Source: Paracoccaceae bacterium (lineage in GTDB: Bacteria > Pseudomonadota > Alphaproteobacteria > Rhodobacterales > Rhodobacteraceae). Taken from it: DNA of 64,000 nucleotides. The stretch lies in NCBI GenBank assembly GCA_017510335.1, contig JAFWNM010000028.1, positions 62,001-126,000 on the forward strand, written 5' to 3'. The position numbers and the translations under genes are program-made. This document shows positions 26,156-34,401 of this stretch, piece after piece. Position 1 is the first letter of the stretch. Every line of letters starts with the position of its first letter. The notes beneath the pieces are model-generated. The model saw only the letters and a list, made by a program, of their open reading frames with translations. It was not told the DNA's origin and searched no databases.

Positions 26156-28714
26156 GTGCTCAGAACGATTCTATCTTTTTTTGGCGGTCTGTTCAGCTTC
26201 GCCATCACGGCTGTATTTTTTGTCGCACTTGCCATAGGCGGTGTGTTCTGGATGTATGGTCAGGATTTGCCAAGCCATGAACAACTGGCCAATTATACGC
26301 CCCCCACCATCAGCCGCATCTATTCCGGCGAAGGGCGGCTGATTGATGAATTCGCAATCGAACGGCGGCTTTTCACGCCTGTGGCCGATATTCCCGAGCT
26401 GGTGAAAAATGCCTTCATCAGCGCCGAGGACCGGAATTTCTATGTCCATGCCGGGTTTGACCCGCGCGCGATTGCTGTTGCAGGGTATGAAGCAATCGCC
26501 TCTCGGGGGCAGAATGTGCGCGGCGCGTCCACGATTACGCAACAGGTGATGAAGAACTTTCTGTTGTCAGGCGACCGCACCGGCGAGCGCAAGATCAAGG
26601 AACTGATCCTTGCCAGCCGCGTGGAAGGGACATTGACCAAGGACCAGATCCTTGAACTGTACCTGAATGAGATCTTTCTGGGTCAGAATTCCTATGGTGT
26701 GACAGCGGCAGCGCAGACCTATTTCAACAAGACACTGGATGATCTGGAACTCCATGAAGCGGCGTTTCTGGCCGCCTTGCCGCAGGCCCCGTCCAATTAC
26801 CACCCCGTGCGCAACCGCGACCGTGTGGTGGCGCGGCGCAATTATGTGCTGGGCGAAATGCTGCGCAATGGCCATATTTCGCGGGCGGAACATGACCGCG
26901 CGCGCGAATTGCCGTTGCTGACAGTGCAATCGGGCGATTTTACCAGCCCGCGCGACATTATCCCGCCCCGCGATTATTTCACCGATGAAGTGCGCCGCCA
27001 GCTTTCGGGCACCTTCGGCGAGGAGGAGTTCTTCACCGGCGGCCTGAGCATTCGCGCCACCATCGACCCCGACATGCAGACCCATGCCGCCCATGCGCTG
27101 CAACGCGCCTTGGAAAACTATGACCGCAATCGCGGCCAGTTGCGCCCCAGCGGCGAACGGCTGGAAGCAGTTGATCTGGTGGATGAGGCGACATGGCGCG
27201 CGGCGCTGGCCCGCGTTGAAGTGGCGCGCGACATTACCCTTGGCGGACGCTGGTATCCTGCGGTTGTGCTGGACGCTTCCCCCGATCAGGTGCGGCTGGG
27301 TATTGAGGATGTGCGCGCCGATCAGGATGCGCCCCATGTCGTCACCCGCCCTGACATAAACTGGGCGCGCGGGTCCCTGTCCGACAATCTGTCTGTGGGC
27401 GATGTGGTCCATGTGCGCCGTGTCACGGACGATTCCGGCAGTTTTCAGCGCTGGTCCTTGCGGCAAGTGCCCGAAGTGCAGGGCGGTTTCATGGCGATGG
27501 ATGTCAATACCGGCCGTGTCATCGCCATGCAGGGCGGGTTCTCCTATGAATATTCGGTGTTCAACCGCGCCACACAGGCCCAACGTCAGCCAGGTTCGGC
27601 CTTCAAGCCGTTTGTGTATGCTGCCGCCCTCGACAGCGGGTTTACACCTGCCACCATCGTCATTGATGCCCCCATCGAAGTGGAAACTGTGCAAGGCATC
27701 TGGCGGCCCACCAATGCCAGCAACCAGTTTTATGGCCCCACGCCTGTGCGCACCGGGATCGAAATGTCGCGCAACCTGATGACGGTGCGTCTGGCACAGG
27801 AAATCGGCATGGATGTGGTGGGCGGGTATTCCGAACGCTTCGGGGTATATGATCGTTCGCAGCAATATTTGGCAGCGGCCTTGGGCAGTCAGGAAACCAC
27901 GTTGTTTCGTATGGTTGCGGCCTATGCGATGTTTGCCAATGGCGGCGAACGGGTTGAACCCACGCTTGTGGACCGCGTGCAGGACCGCTGGGGCCAGACC
28001 ATCTATCGCCATGACCAGCGCAATTGCGTTGATTGCAGCGAAGCAAACCTGCCGGAAGGGCGTGCGCCCTGGATTACATCGCAGCGCCAGCGTGTGATGG
28101 ATGCCGTGACGGCGTATCAGCTGACCTCGATGATGGAAGGGGTTGTGCAGCGGGGCACCGCAGCGCGCACTGTCAACCTGCCCGTGCCCACCGCCGGCAA
28201 AACCGGCACCACCAACGAGGCGCGCGATGTCTGGTTTGTGGGCTATACGTCCAACATCGTGGCGGGTTGTTATATTGGTTATGACCAGCCCCGCCCGCTG
28301 GGCCGCGGGGCAGGGGGCGGCACAATGTGCGGCCCTGTGTTTAACGAATTCATGCAAGAAGCAGTCAAGAAATACGGCGGCAGCCGCTTTCGCGTGCCAT
28401 CGGGCGGGTATTTCATCAATATCGACCGCCATTCAGGCGCAAGACTGCCCGAAGGGGCATCTGGTGCGAATGTGATTGCCGAATTTTTCCGCGAAGGTGT
28501 GGAGCCGATCTTCGGTCTGGCGGCCATCATCGATGGCGGTTTTACCTTGGGGGGCGATTTGCCGATGTTCGAGCCGGGCGAATCCTACGAGGAATTGCAA
28601 CGAGAGGATTCTGGCCGTGGCCAGTTGCCAGATGATCGCACCAGTGACGGGGGCGGGGGCAGTAGCGCGCCGGCGGCAAGCTTTGGCACGGTATCTACGG
28701 GCGGTTTGTATTAG
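26156..28714 (+). CDS. mrcA: Penicillin-binding protein 1A
   Basis: This 852-residue bifunctional enzyme polymerises and cross-links peptidoglycan. A membrane anchor lies at about 8-32. The GT51 transglycosylase domain follows, with FISAEDRNFYVHAGFD, GASTITQQVMKNFLL and KDQILELYLNEIFLGQ. An OB-like insert typical of PBP1a comes next. The transpeptidase motifs are GSAFKPF (catalytic Ser481) and KTGTTNEARD. The start is GTG at 26156 with AAGGGG upstream. The Gly/Ser-rich tail is disordered. It lies behind the amidase, so septal hydrolysis and synthesis are linked in one locus. Confidence 0.95.
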   Translation: MLRTILSFFGGLFSFAITAVFFVALAIGGVFWMYGQDLPSHEQLANYTPPTISRIYSGEGRLIDEFAIERRLFTPVADIPELVKNAFISAEDRNFYVHAGFDPRAIAVAGYEAIASRGQNVRGASTITQQVMKNFLLSGDRTGERKIKELILASRVEGTLTKDQILELYLNEIFLGQNSYGVTAAAQTYFNKTLDDLELHEAAFLAALPQAPSNYHPVRNRDRVVARRNYVLGEMLRNGHISRAEHDRARELPLLTVQSGDFTSPRDIIPPRDYFTDEVRRQLSGTFGEEEFFTGGLSIRATIDPDMQTHAAHALQRALENYDRNRGQLRPSGERLEAVDLVDEATWRAALARVEVARDITLGGRWYPAVVLDASPDQVRLGIEDVRADQDAPHVVTRPDINWARGSLSDNLSVGDVVHVRRVTDDSGSFQRWSLRQVPEVQGGFMAMDVNTGRVIAMQGGFSYEYSVFNRATQAQRQPGSAFKPFVYAAALDSGFTPATIVIDAPIEVETVQGIWRPTNASNQFYGPTPVRTGIEMSRNLMTVRLAQEIGMDVVGGYSERFGVYDRSQQYLAAALGSQETTLFRMVAAYAMFANGGERVEPTLVDRVQDRWGQTIYRHDQRNCVDCSEANLPEGRAPWITSQRQRVMDAVTAYQLTSMMEGVVQRGTAARTVNLPVPTAGKTGTTNEARDVWFVGYTSNIVAGCYIGYDQPRPLGRGAGGGTMCGPVFNEFMQEAVKKYGGSRFRVPSGGYFINIDRHSGARLPEGASGANVIAEFFREGVEPIFGLAAIIDGGFTLGGDLPMFEPGESYEELQREDSGRGQLPDDRTSDGGGGSSAPAASFGTVSTGGLY

Positions 28715-29007
28715 GGCAGTGCCCGCCGGGCGGGAACTATTCACCGTTAAGCCCCTTTGATCCGTCGCAATTGGCCGCACCATAAACTGCCCGCCAAAAT
28801 CGTGGCAGCGCCCCCTGCGGTCGGGTGCTGCGCGGCTTGTCCAACGACCCTTCAGGCCAGAAAACCACCGCAACCGGCGGTGTTGCTGCAGCTTTTGACA
28901 CTGCACTGCCAGCTTGCGGGCAGGATCACAGGCCGGGTGGCTTGCCCCTGATGCGGTGTCGCGCTATGGACAGGCCCAGCTTTCAGCTTCAGGAATGGAC
29001 GATCCCC

Positions 29008-30135
29008 ATGCGCGCAGAGACGCTTAGCACCATTGACGCGATCCGCAAATCACTTGCCTTGCTTGGCCAGCGGATGGATATCGACACCGCGCCGCATCGG
29101 CTGGAAGAATTCGATGCGATGACCGAAAACCCGGATCTGTGGAATGACCCCGCCCGCGCGCAGGCACTGATGCGCGACCGGCGGGTGTTGTCCGATGCAC
29201 TGGGAACCTACCGCAGCATCGCGCAGGAACTGGAAGATCAGATCGGCCTGATCGAACTGGGCGAGGCCGAGGGCGATGCCGAAGTGGTGGCAGAGGCCGA
29301 GGAGGAGTTGCGCAAACTGGCCAAATCCGCCGCTGCCAAGGAACTGGAAGCGCTGCTGAATGGCGAAGCCGACAGCAACGACACATTCCTTGAAATCAAC
29401 GCAGGCGCGGGCGGCACCGAAAGTTGTGACTGGGCGTCCATGCTGGCGCGCATGTATGTGCGTTGGGCCGAAAAGAAGGGCTACACTGTCGAATTGATGT
29501 CCGAAAGCGCGGGCGAGGAAGCGGGCATTCGGTCTGTGGCCTACAAGATTTCGGGCCATAATGCCTATGGCTGGCTGAAATCGGAATCCGGCGTGCACCG
29601 TTTGGTGCGCATTTCACCCTTTGACGGGTCGGCGCGGCGGCATACCTCTTTCAGCTCGGTCTGGGTGTATCCGGTTGTTGATGACAATATTGAAATTGAC
29701 ATCAACCCATCCGACATCCGCATTGACACTTATCGTTCATCCGGTGCGGGGGGGCAGCACGTCAACACCACCGACTCGGCCGTGCGCATTACCCATATTC
29801 CGACCGGCATTGTCACCACATCCAGCCAGAAATCGCAGCACCAGAACCGTGAAATTGCGATGAATGCGCTGAAATCGCGCCTGTATGAAATGGAACTGCG
29901 CAAGCGCACCGAAGCGATTGAAGCCGCCCATGACGCCAAGGGGGATGCGGGCTGGGGTAACCAGATCCGGTCTTATGTGTTGCACCCCTACCAGATGGTA
30001 AAGGATCTGCGCACGTCGCATGAAACATCTGACACGCAAGGGGTGCTGGACGGGGCGCTGGACGGGTTTATGGCGGCCACGCTGGCGATGGATGTGTCCG
30101 GCAAATCCCGCGCCGAGGCAAACGCAAGCGACTGA
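29008..30135 (+). CDS. prfB: Peptide chain release factor 2
   Basis: This 375-residue factor recognises UGA and UAA stop codons. The tripeptide anticodon SPF is in [16 protein letters not shown] and the catalytic GGQ in [15 protein letters not shown]. The gene reads through in one frame with no in-frame UGA near codon 25, so the autoregulatory +1 frameshift known from many bacteria is absent. The ATG at 29008 begins [16 protein letters not shown], the usual start; an upstream frame to 28825 has no conserved content. The 293 bp before it show no gene and contain only a G/C-rich inverted repeat near 28730-28745. Confidence 0.95.
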   Translation: MRAETLSTIDAIRKSLALLGQRMDIDTAPHRLEEFDAMTENPDLWNDPARAQALMRDRRVLSDALGTYRSIAQELEDQIGLIELGEAEGDAEVVAEAEEELRKLAKSAAAKELEALLNGEADSNDTFLEINAGAGGTESCDWASMLARMYVRWAEKKGYTVELMSESAGEEAGIRSVAYKISGHNAYGWLKSESGVHRLVRISPFDGSARRHTSFSSVWVYPVVDDNIEIDINPSDIRIDTYRSSGAGGQHVNTTDSAVRITHIPTGIVTTSSQKSQHQNREIAMNALKSRLYEMELRKRTEAIEAAHDAKGDAGWGNQIRSYVLHPYQMVKDLRTSHETSDTQGVLDGALDGFMAATLAMDVSGKSRAEANASD

Positions 30136-30191
30136 CCGCGCGCGCCGCTGTTCTGCGGGCTTGGGGGCCCCGCGCGGCGATGTGAATTTGC

Positions 30192-30221
30192 TTGCATGAC
30201 ATAATGTCGCACCCGTATCAT
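30192..30221 (+). promoter_or_regulatory. Candidate promoter of the DUF2189 gene
   Basis: TTGCAT (30192-30197) and TATCAT (30216-30221) are spaced by 18 bp and lie just upstream of the gene starting at 30247. The match is moderate. Confidence 0.35.
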
Positions 30222-30246
30222 TCCCCAAAAGGGAATGGAGAACATC

Positions 30247-31029
30247 ATGAGCGACAACACCAGCCAAGGCACCCATCTGCCCCCGTCCATACTGCCTGCA
30301 CCGCAAACGATTGCGCTGGCAGACCTTGCTGCATCCTTGCGGGCGGGATGGTCGGATTTCAAGCAGGCGCCGATGTTCGGGCTGGCGTTTTCGCTGGTCT
30401 ATGTTCTGGGCGGGCTGGTGCTGTATGCGATATTCCTGGCATCCGGGCAAAGCTGGTGGTTCATTCCTGTTGCTGTCGGGTTTCCGTTGCTGGCCCCCTT
30501 TGCCGCGACCGGGTTGTATGAAGTCAGCCGCAGGATAGAGCAGGGCAAAGACCTGAACTGGGCAGCGATTGCAGGCTGCGTTTTTGCGCAACGGGACCGG
30601 CAGGTGCCGTCCATGGCGATGGTCATCATGCTGGCCTTCATGTTCTGGGTGTTTGTCGCGCATACCATCTTTGCCCTGTTTTTCGGGCTGCGCCCCATCA
30701 CCAGTTCAACATTCGACATGCTGATGTCCGGACCGGGCCTTATGATGCTGCTTGTAGGGGGCGCGATTGGCGGCAGCATGGCGGCGGTGTTATATGCCCT
30801 GTCTGTAATCAGCCTGCCGCTGTTGCTGGACAAGGAAGTGGATTTCATCACCGCGATGATAACCTCCTTCTCGGCGGTGATGCAGAACCTGTGGGTAATG
30901 GCGGTCTGGGCGGGAATTATTGCGGCGTTGCTGTTTGCGGCCATGCTGCCCATGTTTTTGGGCCTGTTTGTCGTGCTGCCCGTGCTGGGGCACGCATCCT
31001 GGCACCTGTATCGGCGGGTTCTGGTTTAA
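30247..31029 (+). CDS. DUF2189 integral membrane protein
   Basis: This 260-residue protein has about six hydrophobic helices, beginning around residue 45. The family marker is the segment with LRAGWSDFKQAPMFGLAFSLVY near the N-terminus, with PLLAPFAATGLYEVSRRIEQG before helix 3. DUF2189 proteins are sometimes described as cytochrome c oxidase-associated (caa3 subunit I-like), but no role is established. The ATG at 30247 has GGAG six bases upstream, so the earlier ATG at 30235 is not used. It stands alone with its own promoter-like sequence. Confidence 0.8.
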   Translation: MSDNTSQGTHLPPSILPAPQTIALADLAASLRAGWSDFKQAPMFGLAFSLVYVLGGLVLYAIFLASGQSWWFIPVAVGFPLLAPFAATGLYEVSRRIEQGKDLNWAAIAGCVFAQRDRQVPSMAMVIMLAFMFWVFVAHTIFALFFGLRPITSSTFDMLMSGPGLMMLLVGGAIGGSMAAVLYALSVISLPLLLDKEVDFITAMITSFSAVMQNLWVMAVWAGIIAALLFAAMLPMFLGLFVVLPVLGHASWHLYRRVLV

Positions 31030-31379
31030 CCCTGTATCGGGGTCAGTCAGGGTGACCTGCCAGGATTGCGCGTAAACGAATCCTGAACATAAGGCAGTGC
31101 GCGGGCGCGCAACGCAGAGTGGGTGAAAGATGATTGTTTCGGGATCATCGGCAATGTGGCAACGCGCCGCCTATTGTTTTCGTGATCGGCCTGATGATGC
31201 TGAATTTATCTTTCTAACCAAACAGATTGCCGTTATTATGCCATATTGTGGGAGTATCGCTGAAACTTAACAGATATTATATTCGTTGACGAAGCAGTGT
31301 CCGGCTTAGGTATGTGTTAACGCATTCGCGGGCTTGGGCCGGTTTCAGATGTCGATGTGGCGAACAAGGGTGAATCATA
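31030..31379. other. AT-rich intergenic region before the Hint gene
   Basis: No gene is seen in these 350 bp. Bases 31180-31320 are much more AT-rich than the genome average here. TTGACG (31286-31291) followed by TAGGTA/TATGTG around 31307-31316 could be a promoter. The composition differs from both neighbours and may mark recent insertion of the downstream gene. Confidence 0.4.
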
Positions 31380-32456
31380 ATGCCGGTGACAATCAATGAC
31401 CTGATCAGGCTAAGCGGGGCTGGTGTGGACACCGGAAGTTTCCGCACAATTTTCGGATATAATCCCGACCCTGCGCAATCAGATCTGCTGGGCGTGCTGG
31501 ACGGGGTGGAATTTGAACGAGCGCCCGGCACCGTCGACCAGTCACTGCCAACGGGGTCGACCACCATTATTGACGGCGTTGAATACGAACTAAGCGAAGT
31601 CTACAATTTCTGGGGCGGTTTTACGAAAATTGACCCAGATACGGGTGAAGGCTTCACGCAGTTCGGCCAGACGATCGCTTTCACATTGACCGCAGCGGAT
31701 GGGTCTGAGCTGTCCTTCATTTCGCCCAGTGACAATTTCAACCCTGATAGCCCTTGGGTTCCTGGCGAAATACAATCCATCGAAGTTGCGTCCACACCGA
31801 CGGTTGAAACCGCCATCACCGAAGGCAGCGATGGCGAGAATAAACTGAGCGGTGATGATGATGTTACCGTGCCATGCTTCGTCGCGGGCACGCTGATCGA
31901 CACAGCGCAGGGGCGCAGACCCGTGGAGCAGATCATGGCGGGCGATCTGGTCATGACCCGTGACAACGGTTACCTGCCGGTCGTTTGGGCCGGATCGCGC
32001 GATTTGACCCAGGATGAGATTGACCAGAACCCAGACTATGCCGCCGTCATCATTCGTGCTGGCGCGCTTGGGGACGGGATGCCGCAGCGCGATTTGCGTG
32101 TGTCACCATGGCACCGCATTTTGATAAGCGGACAGCGCGCGGAACTGCTGTTTGGTGAACATGAGGTTCTTGTTCCTGCGCTGCATCTGGTAGGTCAGGC
32201 CGGAATTGAACGTGACCATGCGCCAGTAAGCTATGTGCATGTGATGTTCACCTCTCATCAGATTATCCGCGGCGAGGGCGCTTGGAGCGAGAGTTTCCAG
32301 CCCGGACAAAAAACCCTTGGCGGCATGGATGACAGGCAGCGCGCGGAATTGCTGGCGCTGTTTCCGGAACTGGCCAGCATGTCTGGGCAGGATGCCTATG
32401 CTGCGGCGCGTTTGACGCTGAAAGAAAGCGAAGTGCGCGCCTTGATGGCCGCCTGA
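31380..32456 (+). CDS. Hint-domain protein
   Basis: This is a 358-residue protein with no Sec signal. The first 160 residues are acidic and rich in Gly/Asp/Thr, resembling the adhesin-like or RTX-like fronts found on secreted alphaproteobacterial proteins. The second part is a Hint (hedgehog/intein) domain: it starts VPCFVAGTLIDTAQGRRPVE with the catalytic-type Cys166, then DLVMTRDNGYLPVVWAGSR, LRVSPWHRILISGQRAELLFG and HVMFTSHQIIRGEGAWSESF. The family can cleave its own peptide bond at the Cys. Such genes are common in Rhodobacterales but their function is unknown. Export by a type I system is possible; no exporter is adjacent. Confidence 0.85.
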   Translation: MPVTINDLIRLSGAGVDTGSFRTIFGYNPDPAQSDLLGVLDGVEFERAPGTVDQSLPTGSTTIIDGVEYELSEVYNFWGGFTKIDPDTGEGFTQFGQTIAFTLTAADGSELSFISPSDNFNPDSPWVPGEIQSIEVASTPTVETAITEGSDGENKLSGDDDVTVPCFVAGTLIDTAQGRRPVEQIMAGDLVMTRDNGYLPVVWAGSRDLTQDEIDQNPDYAAVIIRAGALGDGMPQRDLRVSPWHRILISGQRAELLFGEHEVLVPALHLVGQAGIERDHAPVSYVHVMFTSHQIIRGEGAWSESFQPGQKTLGGMDDRQRAELLALFPELASMSGQDAYAAARLTLKESEVRALMAA

Positions 32457-32481
32457 TACGCGCACAGATTTTGCGAATTTT

Positions 32482-32510
32482 GCCCTGTTGCCGTGCAACA
32501 GGGCATTTCT
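32482..32510 (+). terminator. Intrinsic terminator of the Hint gene
   Basis: GCCCTGTTG (32482-32490) and CAACAGGGC (32496-32504) form a perfect 9-bp stem with a five-base loop, followed by ATTTCT. It lies 25 bp after the stop. Confidence 0.8.
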
Positions 32511-32807
32511 ATGTGCGCGCAGCGCAGTCGACTGTGTCCTGCGCGGTATGCCCCCCCCCCCACCGGGGGTGAGAGCTGCTTGATCATGTGTCGCGGTTCT
32601 TTGCAGCCATGCGTCCACTGTTTTATGCCCTATGTTGCAAAAGCCGTTTCCGGTTTTCCGCAATATGTGCGCGTTTGGTGGTTTCATCACTGAAAAATGC
32701 GCTGGGTGCACGCAAATGAACGCGGGCGGGTGCGCGCCCGTCCCCTTGGGGGTGGACACTGCCCGCAGCGCAAGGCAATCTGCATCAAATAACTGCGGGA
32801 GTCTATC
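32511..32807. other. Intergenic region with poly-C tract
   Basis: No gene is recognised. Eleven consecutive C residues (32551-32561) are followed by ACCGGGGG, which can fold back on the tract. A similar tract of ten C residues followed by a fold-back stands after the sox operon. The promoter of the small membrane-protein gene should lie in the last 100 bp. Confidence 0.45.
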
Positions 32808-33248
32808 ATGGCGGAAAAACGGGCGCGTGGCGTATTGGTGACCGTGTTTGGTGTTATCGGAACAGCCTGTTTCGGGTTTCTGGCGCTGGAATATGTGCTG
32901 GCGCGATATGATGCGCTTGGCGCGATCATTGATTTGCCCGCACCGTTTGGTCTGGGAAATTTTCTGGACGTAATGCCGGACTGGGCCGCCTTCGCCACAA
33001 CTGCGGGTATCTGGCTTGGGGTTCTGGGCGCTGTGTTGCTGTTGTTGGGCGACAGGGCGTCAGTTCTGGTGCTGGCGCTGGCGATGCTGGCCAATCTGGT
33101 GGCGCTGGTCTGGGGCGTTCTGGCTTTCGCGCAGGGACAAACCCTGATTGTGACCATTCGGCCGCTGGAGTATCTGGGCGCATTGGTGCTTGGCAGTTTT
33201 GGCCTGTGGCTTTATGCGCGCACTGCAAAACGGTATGGGCGGCTGTAA
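32808..33248 (+). CDS. Small four-helix membrane protein
   Basis: This 146-residue protein of unknown family has four hydrophobic helices (about residues 8-30, 57-80, 85-108 and 113-138) and a basic C-terminus (ARTAKRYGRL). No enzymatic motif is visible. CGGGAG upstream could be its ribosome-binding site. It stands alone between the Hint gene and the cysteine synthase gene, so context gives no hint of function. Confidence 0.65.
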   Translation: MAEKRARGVLVTVFGVIGTACFGFLALEYVLARYDALGAIIDLPAPFGLGNFLDVMPDWAAFATTAGIWLGVLGAVLLLLGDRASVLVLALAMLANLVALVWGVLAFAQGQTLIVTIRPLEYLGALVLGSFGLWLYARTAKRYGRL

Positions 33249-33357
33249 CAGCGACCTGCCAGCCCCCAACCGGCTTATTGGCCCACAGGGCGCGGCATCA
33301 TAACGGGTGCTGCGTCCACAAATAATTCCATGGTCTTGAGAATATTGGAGAACCTTG

Positions 33358-34389
33358 ATGACGCGCTACGCAAACCTTGCACAGGCCATCGGAAACACGC
33401 CCTTGATCCGGCTGAACAAGGCCAGTGACGCGACAGGCTGCGAAATCCTTGGCAAGGCAGAATTCCTGAACCCTGGCCAGTCCGTCAAGGACCGCGCTGC
33501 GCTGTATATCATTCGTGATGCGGTGGCGCGCGGGGCGCTGAAACCGGGTGGCACGATTGTGGAAGGGACAGCAGGCAACACGGGTATCGGGCTGGCCCTT
33601 GTGGGCGCATCGATGGGGTTCAGGACAGTGATCGTTATTCCTGAAACCCAAAGTCAGGAAAAAAAGGATATGCTGCGGCTTGCGGGGGCCGAACTGGTAG
33701 AGGTTCCCGCAGCCCCCTATCGCAACCCCAACAATTATGTGCGCTATTCCGGGCGTCTGGCCGAAGCCTTGGCCAAAACCGAACCTAATGGCGCCATCTG
33801 GGCCAACCAGTTTGACAATATTGCCAACCGTCAGGCCCATGTGGAAACCACTGGACCGGAAATCTGGAACCAGACAGATGGCAAGGTGGACGGATTCATT
33901 TGCGCCGTAGGCTCTGGCGGGACATTGGCGGGGGTGGCGCAGGCGTTGCAGCCCAAAGGTGTGAAAATCGGTCTGGCCGACCCGCTGGGCGCGGCGTTGT
34001 ATAGTTTCTACACCATTGGCGAATTCAAGTCCGAAGGCGGGTCCATCACCGAAGGCATAGGGCAGGGGCGCATTACCGCCAATCTGGAAGGGTTCACCCC
34101 AGATTTCTGCGCGCAAATCCCTGATGAGGAAGCGCTGCCTTATGTGTTTGACCTATTGGCCGAAGAAGGGCTGTGTCTGGGCGGGTCGTCCGGGGTGAAT
34201 GTGGCGGGCGCGGTGCGCATGGCGCGCGATATGGGGCCAGGGCATGTGATTGTGACAATCCTGTGCGATTATGGCACGCGCTACCAGTCCAAACTGTTCA
34301 ACCCGGATTTTCTGCATAGCAAGAACCTGCCGGTGCCAAGCTGGCTGGACCGTGAACAGCGTGCCCTTCCCCCCGTGTTTGAAGCCTGA
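33358..34389 (+). CDS. cysK: Cysteine synthase A
   Basis: This 343-residue PLP enzyme makes cysteine from O-acetylserine and sulfide. PLP-binding Lys44 lies in NPGQSVKDRAALYII. The substrate loop GTAGNTGIGLALV replaces the usual TSGNTG of CysK with TAGNTG, a variant seen in alphaproteobacterial relatives. GSGGTLAGVAQAL binds the PLP phosphate. The C-terminal DYGTRYQSKLFNPDFL is typical. The start is ATG 33358, with TGGAG upstream. Length slightly exceeds classical CysK (about 320). Confidence 0.88.
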   Translation: MTRYANLAQAIGNTPLIRLNKASDATGCEILGKAEFLNPGQSVKDRAALYIIRDAVARGALKPGGTIVEGTAGNTGIGLALVGASMGFRTVIVIPETQSQEKKDMLRLAGAELVEVPAAPYRNPNNYVRYSGRLAEALAKTEPNGAIWANQFDNIANRQAHVETTGPEIWNQTDGKVDGFICAVGSGGTLAGVAQALQPKGVKIGLADPLGAALYSFYTIGEFKSEGGSITEGIGQGRITANLEGFTPDFCAQIPDEEALPYVFDLLAEEGLCLGGSSGVNVAGAVRMARDMGPGHVIVTILCDYGTRYQSKLFNPDFLHSKNLPVPSWLDREQRALPPVFEA

Positions 34390-34401
34390 TAGTCTGAAAT
34401 C

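Noticed and set aside
26567-28432. 621-codon minus-strand frame opposite the PBP1A gene
   Set aside because: Antisense shadow; no domain, His/Arg/Gln-rich composition and no start context.
29008-29100. Programmed +1 frameshift site in prfB
   Set aside because: The frame is continuous from ATG 29008; no in-frame UGA near codon 25 exists, so no autoregulatory frameshift.
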